Assembly (NCBI GenBank): GCA_963791455.1
Contig: CAWBSM010000002.1
Span: 248,001-312,000, forward strand
Source of the DNA: Bog-473 sp963791455
GTDB lineage: Bacteria; Actinomycetota; Acidimicrobiia; Acidimicrobiales; RAAP-2
Direction: 5' to 3'
DNA: 64,000 bases
This document shows positions 7,521 through 16,535 of this stretch, one piece after another. Numbering within the stretch: position 1 is the first letter of the stretch; each line of letters starts with the position of its first letter. Under the pieces are notes generated by a model. That model worked only from the letters and a program-made list of their open reading frames with translations, ran no database searches and was not told the origin of the DNA. Position numbers and translations under genes: made by a program.

Positions 7521-10352
7521 TCAAGTCCGAGCGATCTCGCGCTCCTCGTACGTCTCGATCACGTCGCCCTCTTTGAGGTCCTGGAAATCCGACAGCCCGA
7601 TACCGCACTCGAAGCCGGAGGCGACCTCTCGCACGTCATCTTTGAAACGGCGGAGGGAATTGATGGACCCCTTCCAGATGACGGTGCCCTCACGCAAGAA
7701 GCGCACCCTGGAGCCCCTGGTAATCCTGCCTTCACGCACGTAGCAGCCGGCCACCGCGCCCACTCTGGGCACGCGGAACACCTCGCGCACCTCGGCCTCG
7801 CCCGTGACCACCTCTTCGTAGACAGGGGACAGAAGGCCGAGCATGGCGGCCTCGAGGTCCTCGAGAAGCTTGTAGATGATCTCGTAGGTCCGGATCTCGA
7901 CATCGGACGCCTCGGCCAGGTCGCGCGCCCGCTTGTCCGGGCGCACGTTGAAGCCGATGATGGTGGCGTTGGAGGCGGCGGCCAGCTGGACGTCGTTCTC
8001 GGTGATGCCACCGATGCCGCGCAAGACAAAGCTCAACTTCACCTCGTCGCGCTCGAGGCGCTTCAACGACTCGGTCACCGCCTCGAGCGAACCCTGGACG
8101 TCGGCCTTGAGGACGATGTTGAGCGTGGCCGTCTCACCCCGGGAGATTTGCTCGAAGAGATCCTCGAGCTTGGCGCCGGTCGCCGCGGCAACCGGCTTGT
8201 GCCCCGAGAGCCGGAACCGCTGGGCCCGGGCCTCCCCGAGCGTACGGGCCCGGGCCAGGTCCTTCGCCCCCCGCATCTCGTCACCGGCATGGGGTGGCTC
8301 GGAGAACCCGAGCACCTGCACGGGTGTCGAGGGCAGTGCCTCCTTGATGTGGTCGCCCCGGTCGTCCACCAGCGCCTTGACCTTCCCCCAGGCCGCGCCG
8401 GCCACGACGGGGTCGCCGACCCGCAGGGTGCCCTGCTGCACGATCACGGTTGCCACGGGGCCGCGCCCCGCCTCGAGGTTGGCCTCGAGCACGACGCCGC
8501 GGGCCTCACCCTCGACGCGCGCCGTCAGCTCCTCCACCTCGGCCACCAACACGATCTGTTCCAAGAGGTCGTCGATCCCGGTTCCCTGCAACGCGGAGAC
8601 CTCGACCACAATGGTGTCGCCACCCCATGCCTCGGGCACCAGCTCACGTTCGGAGAGTTGCTGCAGGACGCGCTGGGGGTCGGCGTCCGGCCGGTCCATT
8701 TTGTTGACCGCGACGATGATCGGCACGTCGGCCGCCTTGGCGTGGTCGATGGCCTCGATCGTCTGGGGCATCACGCCGTCGTCCGCTGCCACCACCAGGA
8801 TCACGATGTCGGTCACCTGTGCCCCGCGCGCCCGCATGGCGGTGAACGCGGCGTGGCCCGGTGTGTCGATGAAGGTGATGGGGTGGCCCTGCCATTCGAC
8901 TTGGTAGGCACCGATGTGCTGGGTGATGCCGCCTGCCTCCCCCGCCACGACGTCGGTCGAGCGGATGCGGTCGAGCAGCAGCGTCTTGCCGTGGTCGACG
9001 TGGCCCATGACGGTGACGACGGGGGGCCGCGGCCGCTGGTCGGCTTCGTCCTCCTCGTCCTCCTCCTCGAAGTAGCGGGCCAACAACTCCGCCTCTTGCT
9101 CCTCGCCGGGGTCGACCAGGCGCACGTTGGCCCCTACCTCGGCGGCGAACAGCTCGATCATGTCGTCGGTGAGGGACTGGGTCGCCATGACCATCTCGCC
9201 CTGCAGGAGCAAGAAGCGCACGATGTCGCCGGCGCTGCGGTTGAGCTTGGGACCGAGGTCGCGTGCCGTCGAGCCGCGCTCGATGATGACCTCGCCCTCG
9301 GGCACGGGCGCGGTGGAGGGCTGGTACGTGGTCAGCTGGGTCGGCTCGAGCTCCTCGAGGTTGCGCCGGCGACGGCGCGCTCTGCGTTGGGGCGGCCGAC
9401 GGCCTGGCATGCCGCCGCGGCCGCCCTGGGCCGGTGCACCGGCCGGTGCGCCTGCGCCGGAGCGGCCGGCAAAACCACCACCCGCCGGACGCCCTCCAAA
9501 GCCACCGCCGCTGGACGGGCCACCGCCGGGACGGCCCGGCCCCGAGGGGCGTCCGCCGGTGCGCGGCGGATAGGAACCACCCGGCCGTGGGCTCGACGGG
9601 GCGGCGTTGGGCCGGCGCCCGCCCATGCCCGGTGGCGGCGGGATCGGCCGGCCGCTCGGACCGAGCGGCGGGCGGGCGCCCGGTGGCGGCGGCACGGGCT
9701 TGCCCGACGGGCTGAGGGGCGGGCGGGATGCGCGCTGGGGAGCAGGCGGAGCCGCGGTGTCGGGTGCCTGCGCGGCGGGTGCCTGGGCGGGCGGGGTCGG
9801 CGCGGTCGCGGGTGGGGCCGGGGCTGAGGCAGCCGGGGGCGATCCAGCCGCAGCCGCAGGGGCCGGTGCCGCGGTCGGGCGGCTGCTGACCAGGCGCGAC
9901 GGCCGTGCGGGCGCCTGGGAATCGGCCGGGGCGACGGCGGGTGCTGCGGCGGGTGCCGCGGCAACCTTGCGCGCCGGGGCCGTCTTGGCCGGCGCCGCCG
10001 TCGGGGCGCTCGAGCTCGAGGCGGACGTAACGGCCTTCCTGGCCGACGCGGCCGCGGCCGTGGGAGTGGCGCCCCCGCCGGCAGCTGGAGCCGCGGCGGG
10101 GGCGGACGACACCACCTTCTCCGCCTTGGCGGCCTTGGCCGCTTTCTTTGCCGGCGCCGGTTCCTCGGGCTGGACGGGGCGCCGGAGCCCCTCCGCGTCG
10201 GCCTTACGGCGGACGCGATCGGCCTGCGCGTCCTCGATGGAGGACGAATGGCTCTTGACCCCGATGCCCAGGGAAAGGGCCAGTTCGAGCCCTTCCTTGT
10301 TGGTGAGGCCTAGCTCTTTGGCCAGCTCATAGACGCGAATCTTCTTCGGCAA
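7521..10352 (-). CDS. infB: Translation initiation factor IF-2
   Basis: GTPase that places fMet-tRNA on the 30S subunit and promotes subunit joining. 943 aa. It has an IF2_N domain at 1-52 (KIRVYELAKELGLTNKEGLELALSLGIGV in part), then a long Ala/Pro/Gly-rich disordered segment to about residue 340 with repeated GRPxPPPPG-like units. A second IF2_N module follows, then the GTPase domain with GHVDHGKT near 448-455 and NKMD, then domains II-IV. The long low-complexity N terminus is typical of high-GC Gram-positives. Confidence 0.97.
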   Translation of the reverse strand: MPKKIRVYELAKELGLTNKEGLELALSLGIGVKSHSSSIEDAQADRVRRKADAEGLRRPVQPEEPAPAKKAAKAAKAEKVVSSAPAAAPAAGGGATPTAAAASARKAVTSASSSSAPTAAPAKTAPARKVAAAPAAAPAVAPADSQAPARPSRLVSSRPTAAPAPAAAAGSPPAASAPAPPATAPTPPAQAPAAQAPDTAAPPAPQRASRPPLSPSGKPVPPPPGARPPLGPSGRPIPPPPGMGGRRPNAAPSSPRPGGSYPPRTGGRPSGPGRPGGGPSSGGGFGGRPAGGGFAGRSGAGAPAGAPAQGGRGGMPGRRPPQRRARRRRRNLEELEPTQLTTYQPSTAPVPEGEVIIERGSTARDLGPKLNRSAGDIVRFLLLQGEMVMATQSLTDDMIELFAAEVGANVRLVDPGEEQEAELLARYFEEEDEEDEADQRPRPPVVTVMGHVDHGKTLLLDRIRSTDVVAGEAGGITQHIGAYQVEWQGHPITFIDTPGHAAFTAMRARGAQVTDIVILVVAADDGVMPQTIEAIDHAKAADVPIIVAVNKMDRPDADPQRVLQQLSERELVPEAWGGDTIVVEVSALQGTGIDDLLEQIVLVAEVEELTARVEGEARGVVLEANLEAGRGPVATVIVQQGTLRVGDPVVAGAAWGKVKALVDDRGDHIKEALPSTPVQVLGFSEPPHAGDEMRGAKDLARARTLGEARAQRFRLSGHKPVAAATGAKLEDLFEQISRGETATLNIVLKADVQGSLEAVTESLKRLERDEVKLSFVLRGIGGITENDVQLAAASNATIIGFNVRPDKRARDLAEASDVEIRTYEIIYKLLEDLEAAMLGLLSPVYEEVVTGEAEVREVFRVPRVGAVAGCYVREGRITRGSRVRFLREGTVIWKGSINSLRRFKDDVREVASGFECGIGLSDFQDLKEGDVIETYEEREIART

Positions 10353-10401
10353 GTGGTTTTTGTCCTTGATTCCTCTCGGGGCCGGGCGTCACCCCAGCCC
10401 C

Positions 10402-10683
10402 CTATCCTCGCACATCAGGCCTGCGGTTCCCCCACGCCTCATCCACCTGTGCACGCAATTGCTCCCCGTCGGCGACGTCGGTGGACGCTGCGAAGGCCCG
10501 GTCGAAGGCGTGCCTGCGCACCGCCTCGCGCAGGCAGCCGGGCGATCCCCCGCACAGCCACGCTCCGCGCCCCGGTCCCTGGCGATCCACCGACAGCATC
10601 CCGCCCGACCCCCGCACGATACGGACCAGCTGGTCGGCCGGCAGGGCCTTCCGGCAGCCGACGCAGGTCCGTGTCGGCGTTAT
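10402..10683 (-). CDS. ylxR: YlxR-family (DUF448) RNA-binding protein, apparent AUA start
   Basis: A 93-aa YlxR protein. RTCVGCR near the N terminus, GRGAWLC and a CL-x-A-x-RR segment are family hallmarks. YlxR sits between nusA and infB in most Gram-positives and is thought to act in RNA or RNase P-related regulation. No ATG, GTG or TTG occurs in frame near the expected N terminus. The only well-placed codon is ATA at 10683, overlapping the nusA stop as ATAA and preceded by a perfect GAGGAGG 7 nt upstream. The nearest normal start, a GTG deep inside nusA, would add a long Arg/Gly run unlike the family. Confidence 0.85.
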   Translation of the reverse strand: MTPTRTCVGCRKALPADQLVRIVRGSGGMLSVDRQGPGRGAWLCGGSPGCLREAVRRHAFDRAFAASTDVADGEQLRAQVDEAWGNRRPDVRG

Positions 10684-11945
10684 GTCTCGGCCTCCTCGCG
10701 CACCTCGGCCGCCACGACCGGCTCGGCCGCGGGTGCCTCGGGCACCTCGGCCGCGGGTGCCTCGGGCACCTCGGGCTCGGTCTCGGGCGCCCCTTCGGCC
10801 TGCGCCGCCTCGGCGGCGGGTGTCTCTCCCAGTTCCTCCGCCGCATGCGACCACTCCTCGGCCGACATGGCCTCGCCGCCCTCGGCCGGCTTCCAGACCA
10901 GGTCGCCACGCTCGTCTTCGACCCACTCGCCCTCGGCCCATTCTTGGTCGCCGTAGCCGGCTTCCTCCTCCGCCAGCTGGGTCTCGCTCTTGATGTCGAT
11001 GCGCCACCCCGTGAGGCGTGCGGCCAGGCGCGCGTTCTGGCCCTCCTTGCCGATGGCGAGAGAGAGTTGGAAGTCGCTCACGATCACGGTGGCGGTTCCG
11101 GTCTCCTCGTCGAGCCGCACCTCGCGGACTCGAGCGGGGGCCAGTGCGTTCTGAATCAGCTCGACGGGGTCGTCGGAGAAGGGCACCACGTCGACGCGTT
11201 CCCCGCGCAGCTCGTTGGTGACCATCCGCACCCGCGAGCCGCGGGCACCGACGCACGCGCCGACCGGGTCGACGTTGGGGTCGTTCGACCATACGGCGAT
11301 CTTGGTGCGGTGGCCCGGCTCGCGGGCCGCCGCCTTGATCTCGACGACGCCGGAACCGATCTCGGGCACCTCGAGCTCGAAGAGCCGCTTGATCAGCCCC
11401 GGGTGGGTCCGGCTCACAACGATCTGGGGCCCCTTGGTGGTCTTACGAACCTCGACGATGTAGGCCTTCAGACGCGCGCCGTGCTCGTAGCGCTCGTAGG
11501 AGACCTGCTCGGCCTGCGGCAGCAGAGCCTCGACCTTGCCCAGGTCGAGCAGCGTGTAACGGTTGTCGGTCTGCTGGACGATCCCGGTCACGATGTCGCC
11601 CTCGCGGCCGGCGTACTCCTCGTACTTCATGTCCCGCTCCACCTCACGGATCCGTTGGAGGATCACCTGCTTGGCGGTTTGCGCGGCAATACGCCCGAAG
11701 TCGTCAGGGGTGTCGTCCCACTCCCGGATGACCTCGCCGTCCTCGTTGAGCTCCTGGCCGTAGACGCGAATCTCGCCCGAGTCGGGGTCGATGGTGACCA
11801 CGGCCTCCTCGGCGGCGTCCGGGCGGCGCTTGTAGGCCGCGACCAGCGCGTTGGCCAGGGCATCGAGCAGCGTCTCGACCGAGATCCCCTTGTCGCGCGC
11901 GATCTGGCCCAGTGCGTCGAGAAACTCGAAGTTGGTCTTGCTCAT
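10680..11945 (-). CDS. nusA: Transcription termination/antitermination factor NusA
   Basis: Binds RNA polymerase and nascent RNA to modulate pausing, termination and antitermination. 421 aa. The N-terminal polymerase-binding domain occupies about 1-125, S1 about 130-200 (GDIVTGIVQQTD), and two KH domains about 200-345, including VGACVGARGSRVRMV and SLAIGKEGQNARLAARLTG. The remaining tail is acidic and Ala/Glu/Pro-rich, with repeats of EAPAAE. It starts with ATG overlapping the rimP stop (ATGA) and ends ATAA into ylxR. Confidence 0.97.
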   Translation of the reverse strand: MSKTNFEFLDALGQIARDKGISVETLLDALANALVAAYKRRPDAAEEAVVTIDPDSGEIRVYGQELNEDGEVIREWDDTPDDFGRIAAQTAKQVILQRIREVERDMKYEEYAGREGDIVTGIVQQTDNRYTLLDLGKVEALLPQAEQVSYERYEHGARLKAYIVEVRKTTKGPQIVVSRTHPGLIKRLFELEVPEIGSGVVEIKAAAREPGHRTKIAVWSNDPNVDPVGACVGARGSRVRMVTNELRGERVDVVPFSDDPVELIQNALAPARVREVRLDEETGTATVIVSDFQLSLAIGKEGQNARLAARLTGWRIDIKSETQLAEEEAGYGDQEWAEGEWVEDERGDLVWKPAEGGEAMSAEEWSHAAEELGETPAAEAAQAEGAPETEPEVPEAPAAEVPEAPAAEPVVAAEVREEAET

Positions 11946-12439
11946 GGCCGCTTTACCCTCTCACTCTTCGTTCTCCGCACCTCGGGCCCCCACTCGAACA
12001 CCGTCCTCGCCCGCTCGATCTGGTCGAACTCCACGCGGACCTCGCCGCCCGGCACCTCGGGACCGGCCAGGGTGCACCCCGTCTCGTCCGCGGCCGCGAG
12101 CGTGCCGGTGACCCGGCGGACCTCGGAGGTGCCCGCGTCGACTCGGACGGTGACGGTCTCACCGACCGCCCGGGCGAACTGCGCCGGGGTGCGCAGCCGA
12201 CGCTCGAGGCCGGGGCTCGACACCGACAGCGTGTAGCGCCCCGGCATGGGGTCCAGCTCGTCGAGCGCCGCTGACACCTCCCGGGTGGCCTCGCCGAGCT
12301 CGTCGAGGCCTACGCCTCCCTCGCGGTCGACGAAGACGGTGAGCTGGGCCCCGTGGACCTCGACGTCCACCAGGTCCAGACCCCGGGCATCGAGGACAGG
12401 TGACAGCGCGCCCACCAGCTCTGTCGTATCCCTGCTCAT
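11942..12439 (-). CDS. rimP: Ribosome maturation factor RimP
   Basis: Needed for 30S maturation. 165 aa from the ATG at 12439, which has GGAGGTGACGGCG immediately upstream; the longer open frame back to a TTG at 12511 runs through a hairpin and is not family-like. Conserved features are GLDLVDVEV in the N-terminal domain and the signature YTLSVSSPGLERRLRTPAQF. It is the first gene of the rimP-nusA-ylxR-infB operon. Confidence 0.95.
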   Translation of the reverse strand: MSRDTTELVGALSPVLDARGLDLVDVEVHGAQLTVFVDREGGVGLDELGEATREVSAALDELDPMPGRYTLSVSSPGLERRLRTPAQFARAVGETVTVRVDAGTSEVRRVTGTLAAADETGCTLAGPEVPGGEVRVEFDQIERARTVFEWGPEVRRTKSERVKRP

Positions 12440-12484
12440 CGCCGTCACCTCCTTCGGTCGTCTACGCGAGCCCCTGCAAAGTGA

Positions 12485-12508
12485 AAGCGTGGGCCGCAGC
12501 CCACGCTT
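12485..12508 (-). other. Perfect 10-bp hairpin in the rimP leader
   Basis: The arms AAGCGTGGGC and GCCCACGCTT are separated by the 4-nt loop CGCA. The hairpin lies between proS and rimP, about 30 nt downstream of the predicted transcription start and 45 nt before the rimP start. No U-run follows, so it looks more like a leader stem or attenuator than a classical terminator. nusA-operon leaders are often autoregulated by NusA; that role here is inference. Confidence 0.5.
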
Positions 12509-12543
12509 CAACGAGGTACTGATTTAAAATGGACAGCCCCTGA

Positions 12544-12552
12544 ATTATAGCA
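12544..12552 (-). promoter_or_regulatory. Extended -10 promoter for the rimP-nusA-infB operon
   Basis: The minus strand reads TGC-TATAAT, a consensus -10 with the TGn extension, starting 9 bases after the proS stop codon. There is no good -35, as expected for an extended -10 promoter. The predicted start near 12537 gives a leader of about 100 nt containing the hairpin. Confidence 0.6.
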
Positions 12553-12561
12553 ATCCCAGGG

Positions 12562-13974
12562 TTAATACGAACGGCCCACGACCGCCACGAGGTCATCCTC
12601 GACGTCGCCCGGCTCGGCCAGCGACCCGTCCGGCCGCTGCAGGCAGCGGACGGTGACTGCGTGCTCGGCCAGGCGGTCCTCACCGTCGGGGCCAAGCAGG
12701 CCCAGGCGGACCCGGGCGAAGCCCACCTTGCCCCCCTCAACGGCCTCCTCGAGCGAGGCGGCGTCGACCGTCCGGGCCTCCCGGAACGCCAGCGCCTCGG
12801 CCAGAAGCTCGGCCCCAACGCCGGCCAGGACCGCGGCGACTTCGTCCGCGACGGCACTCAGGCGGACGCTGCGTTTCTCCCGGCGGTGGCGGACGACAAG
12901 CGTGACGGTGTCCTCGGCCAGGTCGCGGGGGCCGACCTCGACCCTCACGGGCACGCCCTTCAGTTCCCAGGTCACGCTGCGGCGACCAAAGCTCGTGTCG
13001 GTGCGGTCGTCGAGGCGGACCCGGTACCCGGCGGACCGGAGCTCTGCCGCCAGGCTGTCCGCCGCCGTGCGGACCTCGGGGGCGTCTTTCACCACGAGGA
13101 CCACCACCTGTACGGGAGCCAGCGCCGGCGGCAGCCGCAAACCGAAGTCGTCACCGTGGCCCATGACCAGCCCCCCGACGAGCCGGGTGGAGACCCCCCA
13201 CGAGGTCTGCCACACGTACTCGAGTGTGCCCGACGCGCTGGTGTAGGTGATGTCGAAGGGCCGCGAGAAGTTCTGCCCGAGCTCGTGGCTGGTCCCCATC
13301 TGCAGCGCCTTGCCGTCGCCCATCATTCCCTCGCACGTCCACGTCCGATTGGCGCCGGCGAATCGCTCGCGGGCCGTCTTGTGACCCGCCAGTACCGGGA
13401 TGCTGAGCACGTCGAACATCGTCGAGCGGTAGACCTCGTTCAAGATGCGGAGCGCGTAGGACCGCGCCTCGTCCTCGGTCGCGTGCGCCGTGTGGCCCTC
13501 CTGCCAGAGGAACTCGCGCGTGCGCAAGAACAGCCGTGGACGCAGTTCCCAGCGCACCACGTTGGCCCACTGGTTGATGAGCAACGGTAGGTCGCGGTGG
13601 CTCTGTACCCACTTCGAGAAGAAGTGGTTGATCACCGTCTCGCTGGTGGGTCGGAGAACGAGCGGTTCCTCGAGCTCCTCGCCCCCGCCGTGGGTAACCA
13701 CGGCCAGCTCGGGGGCGAAGCCCTCCACGTGCTCGGCCTCCAACTTCAGGAAGCTCTCGGGGATGAAGAGCGGGAAGTAGGCGTTCTCGGCGCCTGCCTC
13801 CTTGATCCGCCTGTCGATCTCGGCCTGCATGAGCTCCCAGATCCCGTACCCCCAGGGGCGGATGACCATGGTGCCGCGGGCGGGACCGTTGTCGGCCATT
13901 TCGGCGCCAGCGATCACCTCTTGGTACCAGCGCGGAAAATCTTCCTCGCGCGTCACGATGGCGCCCTTGGTCAT
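12562..13974 (-). CDS. proS: Prolyl-tRNA synthetase, archaeal/eukaryotic type
   Basis: Charges tRNA-Pro. 470 aa from ATG 13974 (MTKGAIVTREEDFPRWY). The length and sequence are those of the short ProRS type that lacks the bacterial editing insertion and has a C-terminal zinc-domain-like extension ending in Tyr. Class II motif 2 reads RPRLFLRTREFLWQEGHT; motif 3 lies near GLVMGHGDDFGLRLPP, and TCEGMMGDGKALQMGTSH matches the archaeal form. It begins 11 nt after ispG with no clear ribosome-binding sequence. Confidence 0.95.
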   Translation of the reverse strand: MTKGAIVTREEDFPRWYQEVIAGAEMADNGPARGTMVIRPWGYGIWELMQAEIDRRIKEAGAENAYFPLFIPESFLKLEAEHVEGFAPELAVVTHGGGEELEEPLVLRPTSETVINHFFSKWVQSHRDLPLLINQWANVVRWELRPRLFLRTREFLWQEGHTAHATEDEARSYALRILNEVYRSTMFDVLSIPVLAGHKTARERFAGANRTWTCEGMMGDGKALQMGTSHELGQNFSRPFDITYTSASGTLEYVWQTSWGVSTRLVGGLVMGHGDDFGLRLPPALAPVQVVVLVVKDAPEVRTAADSLAAELRSAGYRVRLDDRTDTSFGRRSVTWELKGVPVRVEVGPRDLAEDTVTLVVRHRREKRSVRLSAVADEVAAVLAGVGAELLAEALAFREARTVDAASLEEAVEGGKVGFARVRLGLLGPDGEDRLAEHAVTVRCLQRPDGSLAEPGDVEDDLVAVVGRSY

Positions 13975-13985
13975 GGGTGCGCAGG

Positions 13986-15215
13986 CTAGTGGTCGGCGTG
14001 GCGCCTGATGATCTCGATCTTGTCCGATGTGTGGTTGGGATCGTCCCCCGTGGACTGGAGCAGCGCGCGCCGGTCGGCCTCCGCCTCCGCCTCGGCGCTC
14101 TCGTCGGCGGCGGCGATGCGCGCCTCGACGCCCTCGGCCACCAAGCGCTCGGCCTCCTCGACGAGAGACTGCACCATGTCTGCCTCGGGTACGACGCGGA
14201 TGATCTTGCCGCGGATGAACAGGTGGCCCTTCTGCTTGCCCGCGGCGATGCCGAGGTCCGCCTCCCGCGCTTCGCCGGGGCCGTTGACCACACAGCCCAT
14301 GACCGCGACCTGAATGGGCAGGTTCAACTGCTCCAGCGCCTCCTGGGCCTCCTTGGCCACGGCGATGACGTCGACCTGCGCCCGGCCGCACGACGGGCAG
14401 GCGATCAGATCGAGCCCCTTGCGCTCGCGCAGCCCGAGACACTCCAACAGCTGTCGACCGGCGCGGGCCTCCTCGACCGGATCGGCCGTGAGCGAGAACC
14501 GGATGGTGTCGCCGATGCCCTCGGCCAACAGGGTGCCGATGCCGGCGGTGCCCTTCACCAGACCGGCAGGCGGCGGTCCCGCCTCGGTGACCCCGAGATG
14601 CAAGGGGTGGTCGAAGGTCTCCGAGGCCAGTCGGTAGGCCGCGATCATCAGCGCCACCGACGAGGCCTTGACCGAGATCTTGACGTCGCTGAATCCGACC
14701 TCTTCGAAGAGGGCCAACTCGTGCTGGGCCGACTCCACGAGCGCCTCGGGTGTGGCCCCACCATGCTTCTTGTAGAGGTCGGGATGCAAGGAGCCGGCAT
14801 TGACCCCGATGCGGATGGGCACGCCGCGGTCGCGTGCCTCGGCCGCCACCTGTTTGATCTCGGCCTCCTTGCGCAGGTTGCCCGGGTTGAGACGCAGCCC
14901 CTGCACTCCCGCCTCGAGCGCGGCGAGCGCCATCTCGTGGTGGAAGTGGATGTCGGCCACGATCGGCACCGGAGAGCGCGGGACGATGTGGGCCAGCCCC
15001 TCGGCGGCCGCAGCCTCGTTACAGGTGCAGCGGACGATGTCCGCTCCTGCCGCGGCCAGCGCGTAGACCTGTGCCAGGGTGCCGTCGACGTCCGCCGTTT
15101 TGGTCGTGGTCATCGACTGGACCGTGATCGGAGCGCCGTCACCGATGGCGACACCGCCGAGCGTGATGCGGCGAGTCGGCCGGCGCGGTGACAACGAGGA
15201 CGAGGAGAGCTCCAT
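13986..15215 (-). CDS. ispG: 4-hydroxy-3-methylbut-2-en-1-yl diphosphate synthase (IspG/GcpE)
   Basis: A [4Fe-4S] enzyme of the MEP isoprenoid pathway converting MEcPP to HMBPP. 409 aa. The N-terminal TIM-barrel starts RRITLGGVAIGDGAPITVQSM in part, with RIGVNAGSLH. Cluster cysteines are in CPSCGR and, 35 residues on, VMGCVVNGPGE. It ends in a polar tail. Together with dxr two genes upstream it makes a MEP-pathway cluster around the M50 protease, the usual actinobacterial dxr-rip-ispG arrangement. Confidence 0.97.
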   Translation of the reverse strand: MELSSSSLSPRRPTRRITLGGVAIGDGAPITVQSMTTTKTADVDGTLAQVYALAAAGADIVRCTCNEAAAAEGLAHIVPRSPVPIVADIHFHHEMALAALEAGVQGLRLNPGNLRKEAEIKQVAAEARDRGVPIRIGVNAGSLHPDLYKKHGGATPEALVESAQHELALFEEVGFSDVKISVKASSVALMIAAYRLASETFDHPLHLGVTEAGPPPAGLVKGTAGIGTLLAEGIGDTIRFSLTADPVEEARAGRQLLECLGLRERKGLDLIACPSCGRAQVDVIAVAKEAQEALEQLNLPIQVAVMGCVVNGPGEAREADLGIAAGKQKGHLFIRGKIIRVVPEADMVQSLVEEAERLVAEGVEARIAAADESAEAEAEADRRALLQSTGDDPNHTSDKIEIIRRHADH

Positions 15216-15220
15216 GGCCG

Positions 15221-16522
15221 TCAGTGCGGAATCTGCAGCGGGTGGGTGATGTCGAGGTAGATGCCCGCGAAGACGAACAGCGCGAGGAAGGCGATGAAGA
15301 TGGCCGCGACCGGGAAAAGCTTGGTGATGTCAGCCCGGTAATAGGGCTGGCCCTTCTTGGTGCGGACCCATTCGTACGCCGCGACGGCGACATGCCCGCC
15401 GTCGAGGGGGATCATCGGCAGCATGTTCAAGATCGCGAACACGATGTTGATGGCGATCAGCAGCATGAGGACCGAGGCCAAGCCGGCCTGCTCGGATTGC
15501 GCACCGAGGTTGGCGATGCCGACGATGGAGACGGGACGCGGCGCCGAGCCGGGGTTGTTCACCGCGGACTGCGCCGCCTTGGGGTTGGTCACCTGGTGCA
15601 GGACCGAGCTGAGCCCGTGCGGCGAGAACGTCTGCGCGATGCCCGTCAGCTCCTGGTCGGTCACCTGCCACATGGTGGTCAAGGAGCTGCCGACGGCCGA
15701 CAGGAGCGCGACCGGCGCGGTGGCCTGCTTGATCTCCACGCCCAGGTAGCCCCGGTTCCCGAGTTGCTCACCGCCGACCGTGATTCCCTTCCCATCGGCC
15801 GGTGTGGCCGTCAGGTGGATCAGCCTGCCGTCTCGCTCCACTCCGAGCGTGAGCGGCTTGCCAACGGAACGCTTGACGACGTTGGTCATGGCGTTCGGAT
15901 TGCTGAACATCTTGCCATCGATTGAGACGACGGTGTCGCCCGGCTTCAAGCCGGCCAGCGCGGCGGGGGTCTGGCGGCCGGACCAGTGCTCGACCGAGGC
16001 GATCGTGTAGTTGTTCGTGAGCTTCCCGAAGCTGACGACCAGGATCAGTGCGAGCACGAAGGCGATGAGGAGATGCATGACCGAGCCCGCCGAGGCCACG
16101 ATGATCCGTTGGTGGAACGGTTGCTGGCGGTAGGCGCGCGGCTCGTCCTCCGGCGCCACGTCCTCGGTGGACGTGAAACCCGTGATGCGCACGTACCCGC
16201 CGGCCGGGATCGCCTTCACGCCGTACTCGGTCTCCCCTCGGCGCACTGACCACAACCGAGGCCCGAAGCCGACGAAGTACTCGGTCACCTTCATGCCGGC
16301 CCGCTTGGCCGTCACGAAGTGGCCGAACTCGTGCAGCATCACGATGACGATGAGGATGGCGATGAAGAGCAGCAGGTAGCCCCAGCCCAACGCGACGAAA
16401 ACGACGGTCACGAGGGCCAGGGCGACCAGGAGCTGGACGATCTGGGTCGGGCTGCCGCTCGGCGTCGGACCGTCGCCGAGATCCGTTCCTGCCGCCGGGG
16501 CCTCCTGGTCGGTGAGGGCCAT
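15221..16522 (-). CDS. Site-2-type M50 membrane metalloprotease (RseP/Rip1 family)
   Basis: Intramembrane protease that cuts transmembrane anti-sigma factors and similar proteins. 433 aa. The first transmembrane helix carries the zinc motif HEFGH (residues 64-68). A PDZ domain spans about 180-260 (AALAGLKPGDTVVSIDG), and the last helices hold the LDG zinc ligand motif NMLPMIPLDGGH. Four membrane segments are visible. Its place between dxr and ispG matches mycobacterial Rip1. The substrate is not evident here. Confidence 0.94.
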   Translation of the reverse strand: MALTDQEAPAAGTDLGDGPTPSGSPTQIVQLLVALALVTVVFVALGWGYLLLFIAILIVIVMLHEFGHFVTAKRAGMKVTEYFVGFGPRLWSVRRGETEYGVKAIPAGGYVRITGFTSTEDVAPEDEPRAYRQQPFHQRIIVASAGSVMHLLIAFVLALILVVSFGKLTNNYTIASVEHWSGRQTPAALAGLKPGDTVVSIDGKMFSNPNAMTNVVKRSVGKPLTLGVERDGRLIHLTATPADGKGITVGGEQLGNRGYLGVEIKQATAPVALLSAVGSSLTTMWQVTDQELTGIAQTFSPHGLSSVLHQVTNPKAAQSAVNNPGSAPRPVSIVGIANLGAQSEQAGLASVLMLLIAINIVFAILNMLPMIPLDGGHVAVAAYEWVRTKKGQPYYRADITKLFPVAAIFIAFLALFVFAGIYLDITHPLQIPH

Positions 16523-16535
16523 GATGGCTACAACG

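Noticed and set aside
7224..9827. An 867-codon plus-strand frame opposite infB
   Set aside because: Antisense shadow; low-complexity translation, while the minus strand codes an unmistakable IF-2.
10402..11292. A 296-codon frame joining nusA-antiphase sequence to YlxR
   Set aside because: Only the last 93 codons resemble a protein family; the upstream part is the second frame of nusA, so the gene was limited to the ATA start.
13975..14442. N-terminal extension of proS by 156 codons
   Set aside because: It lies wholly inside ispG in another frame and has no ProRS similarity; the MTKGAIV start fits the family.
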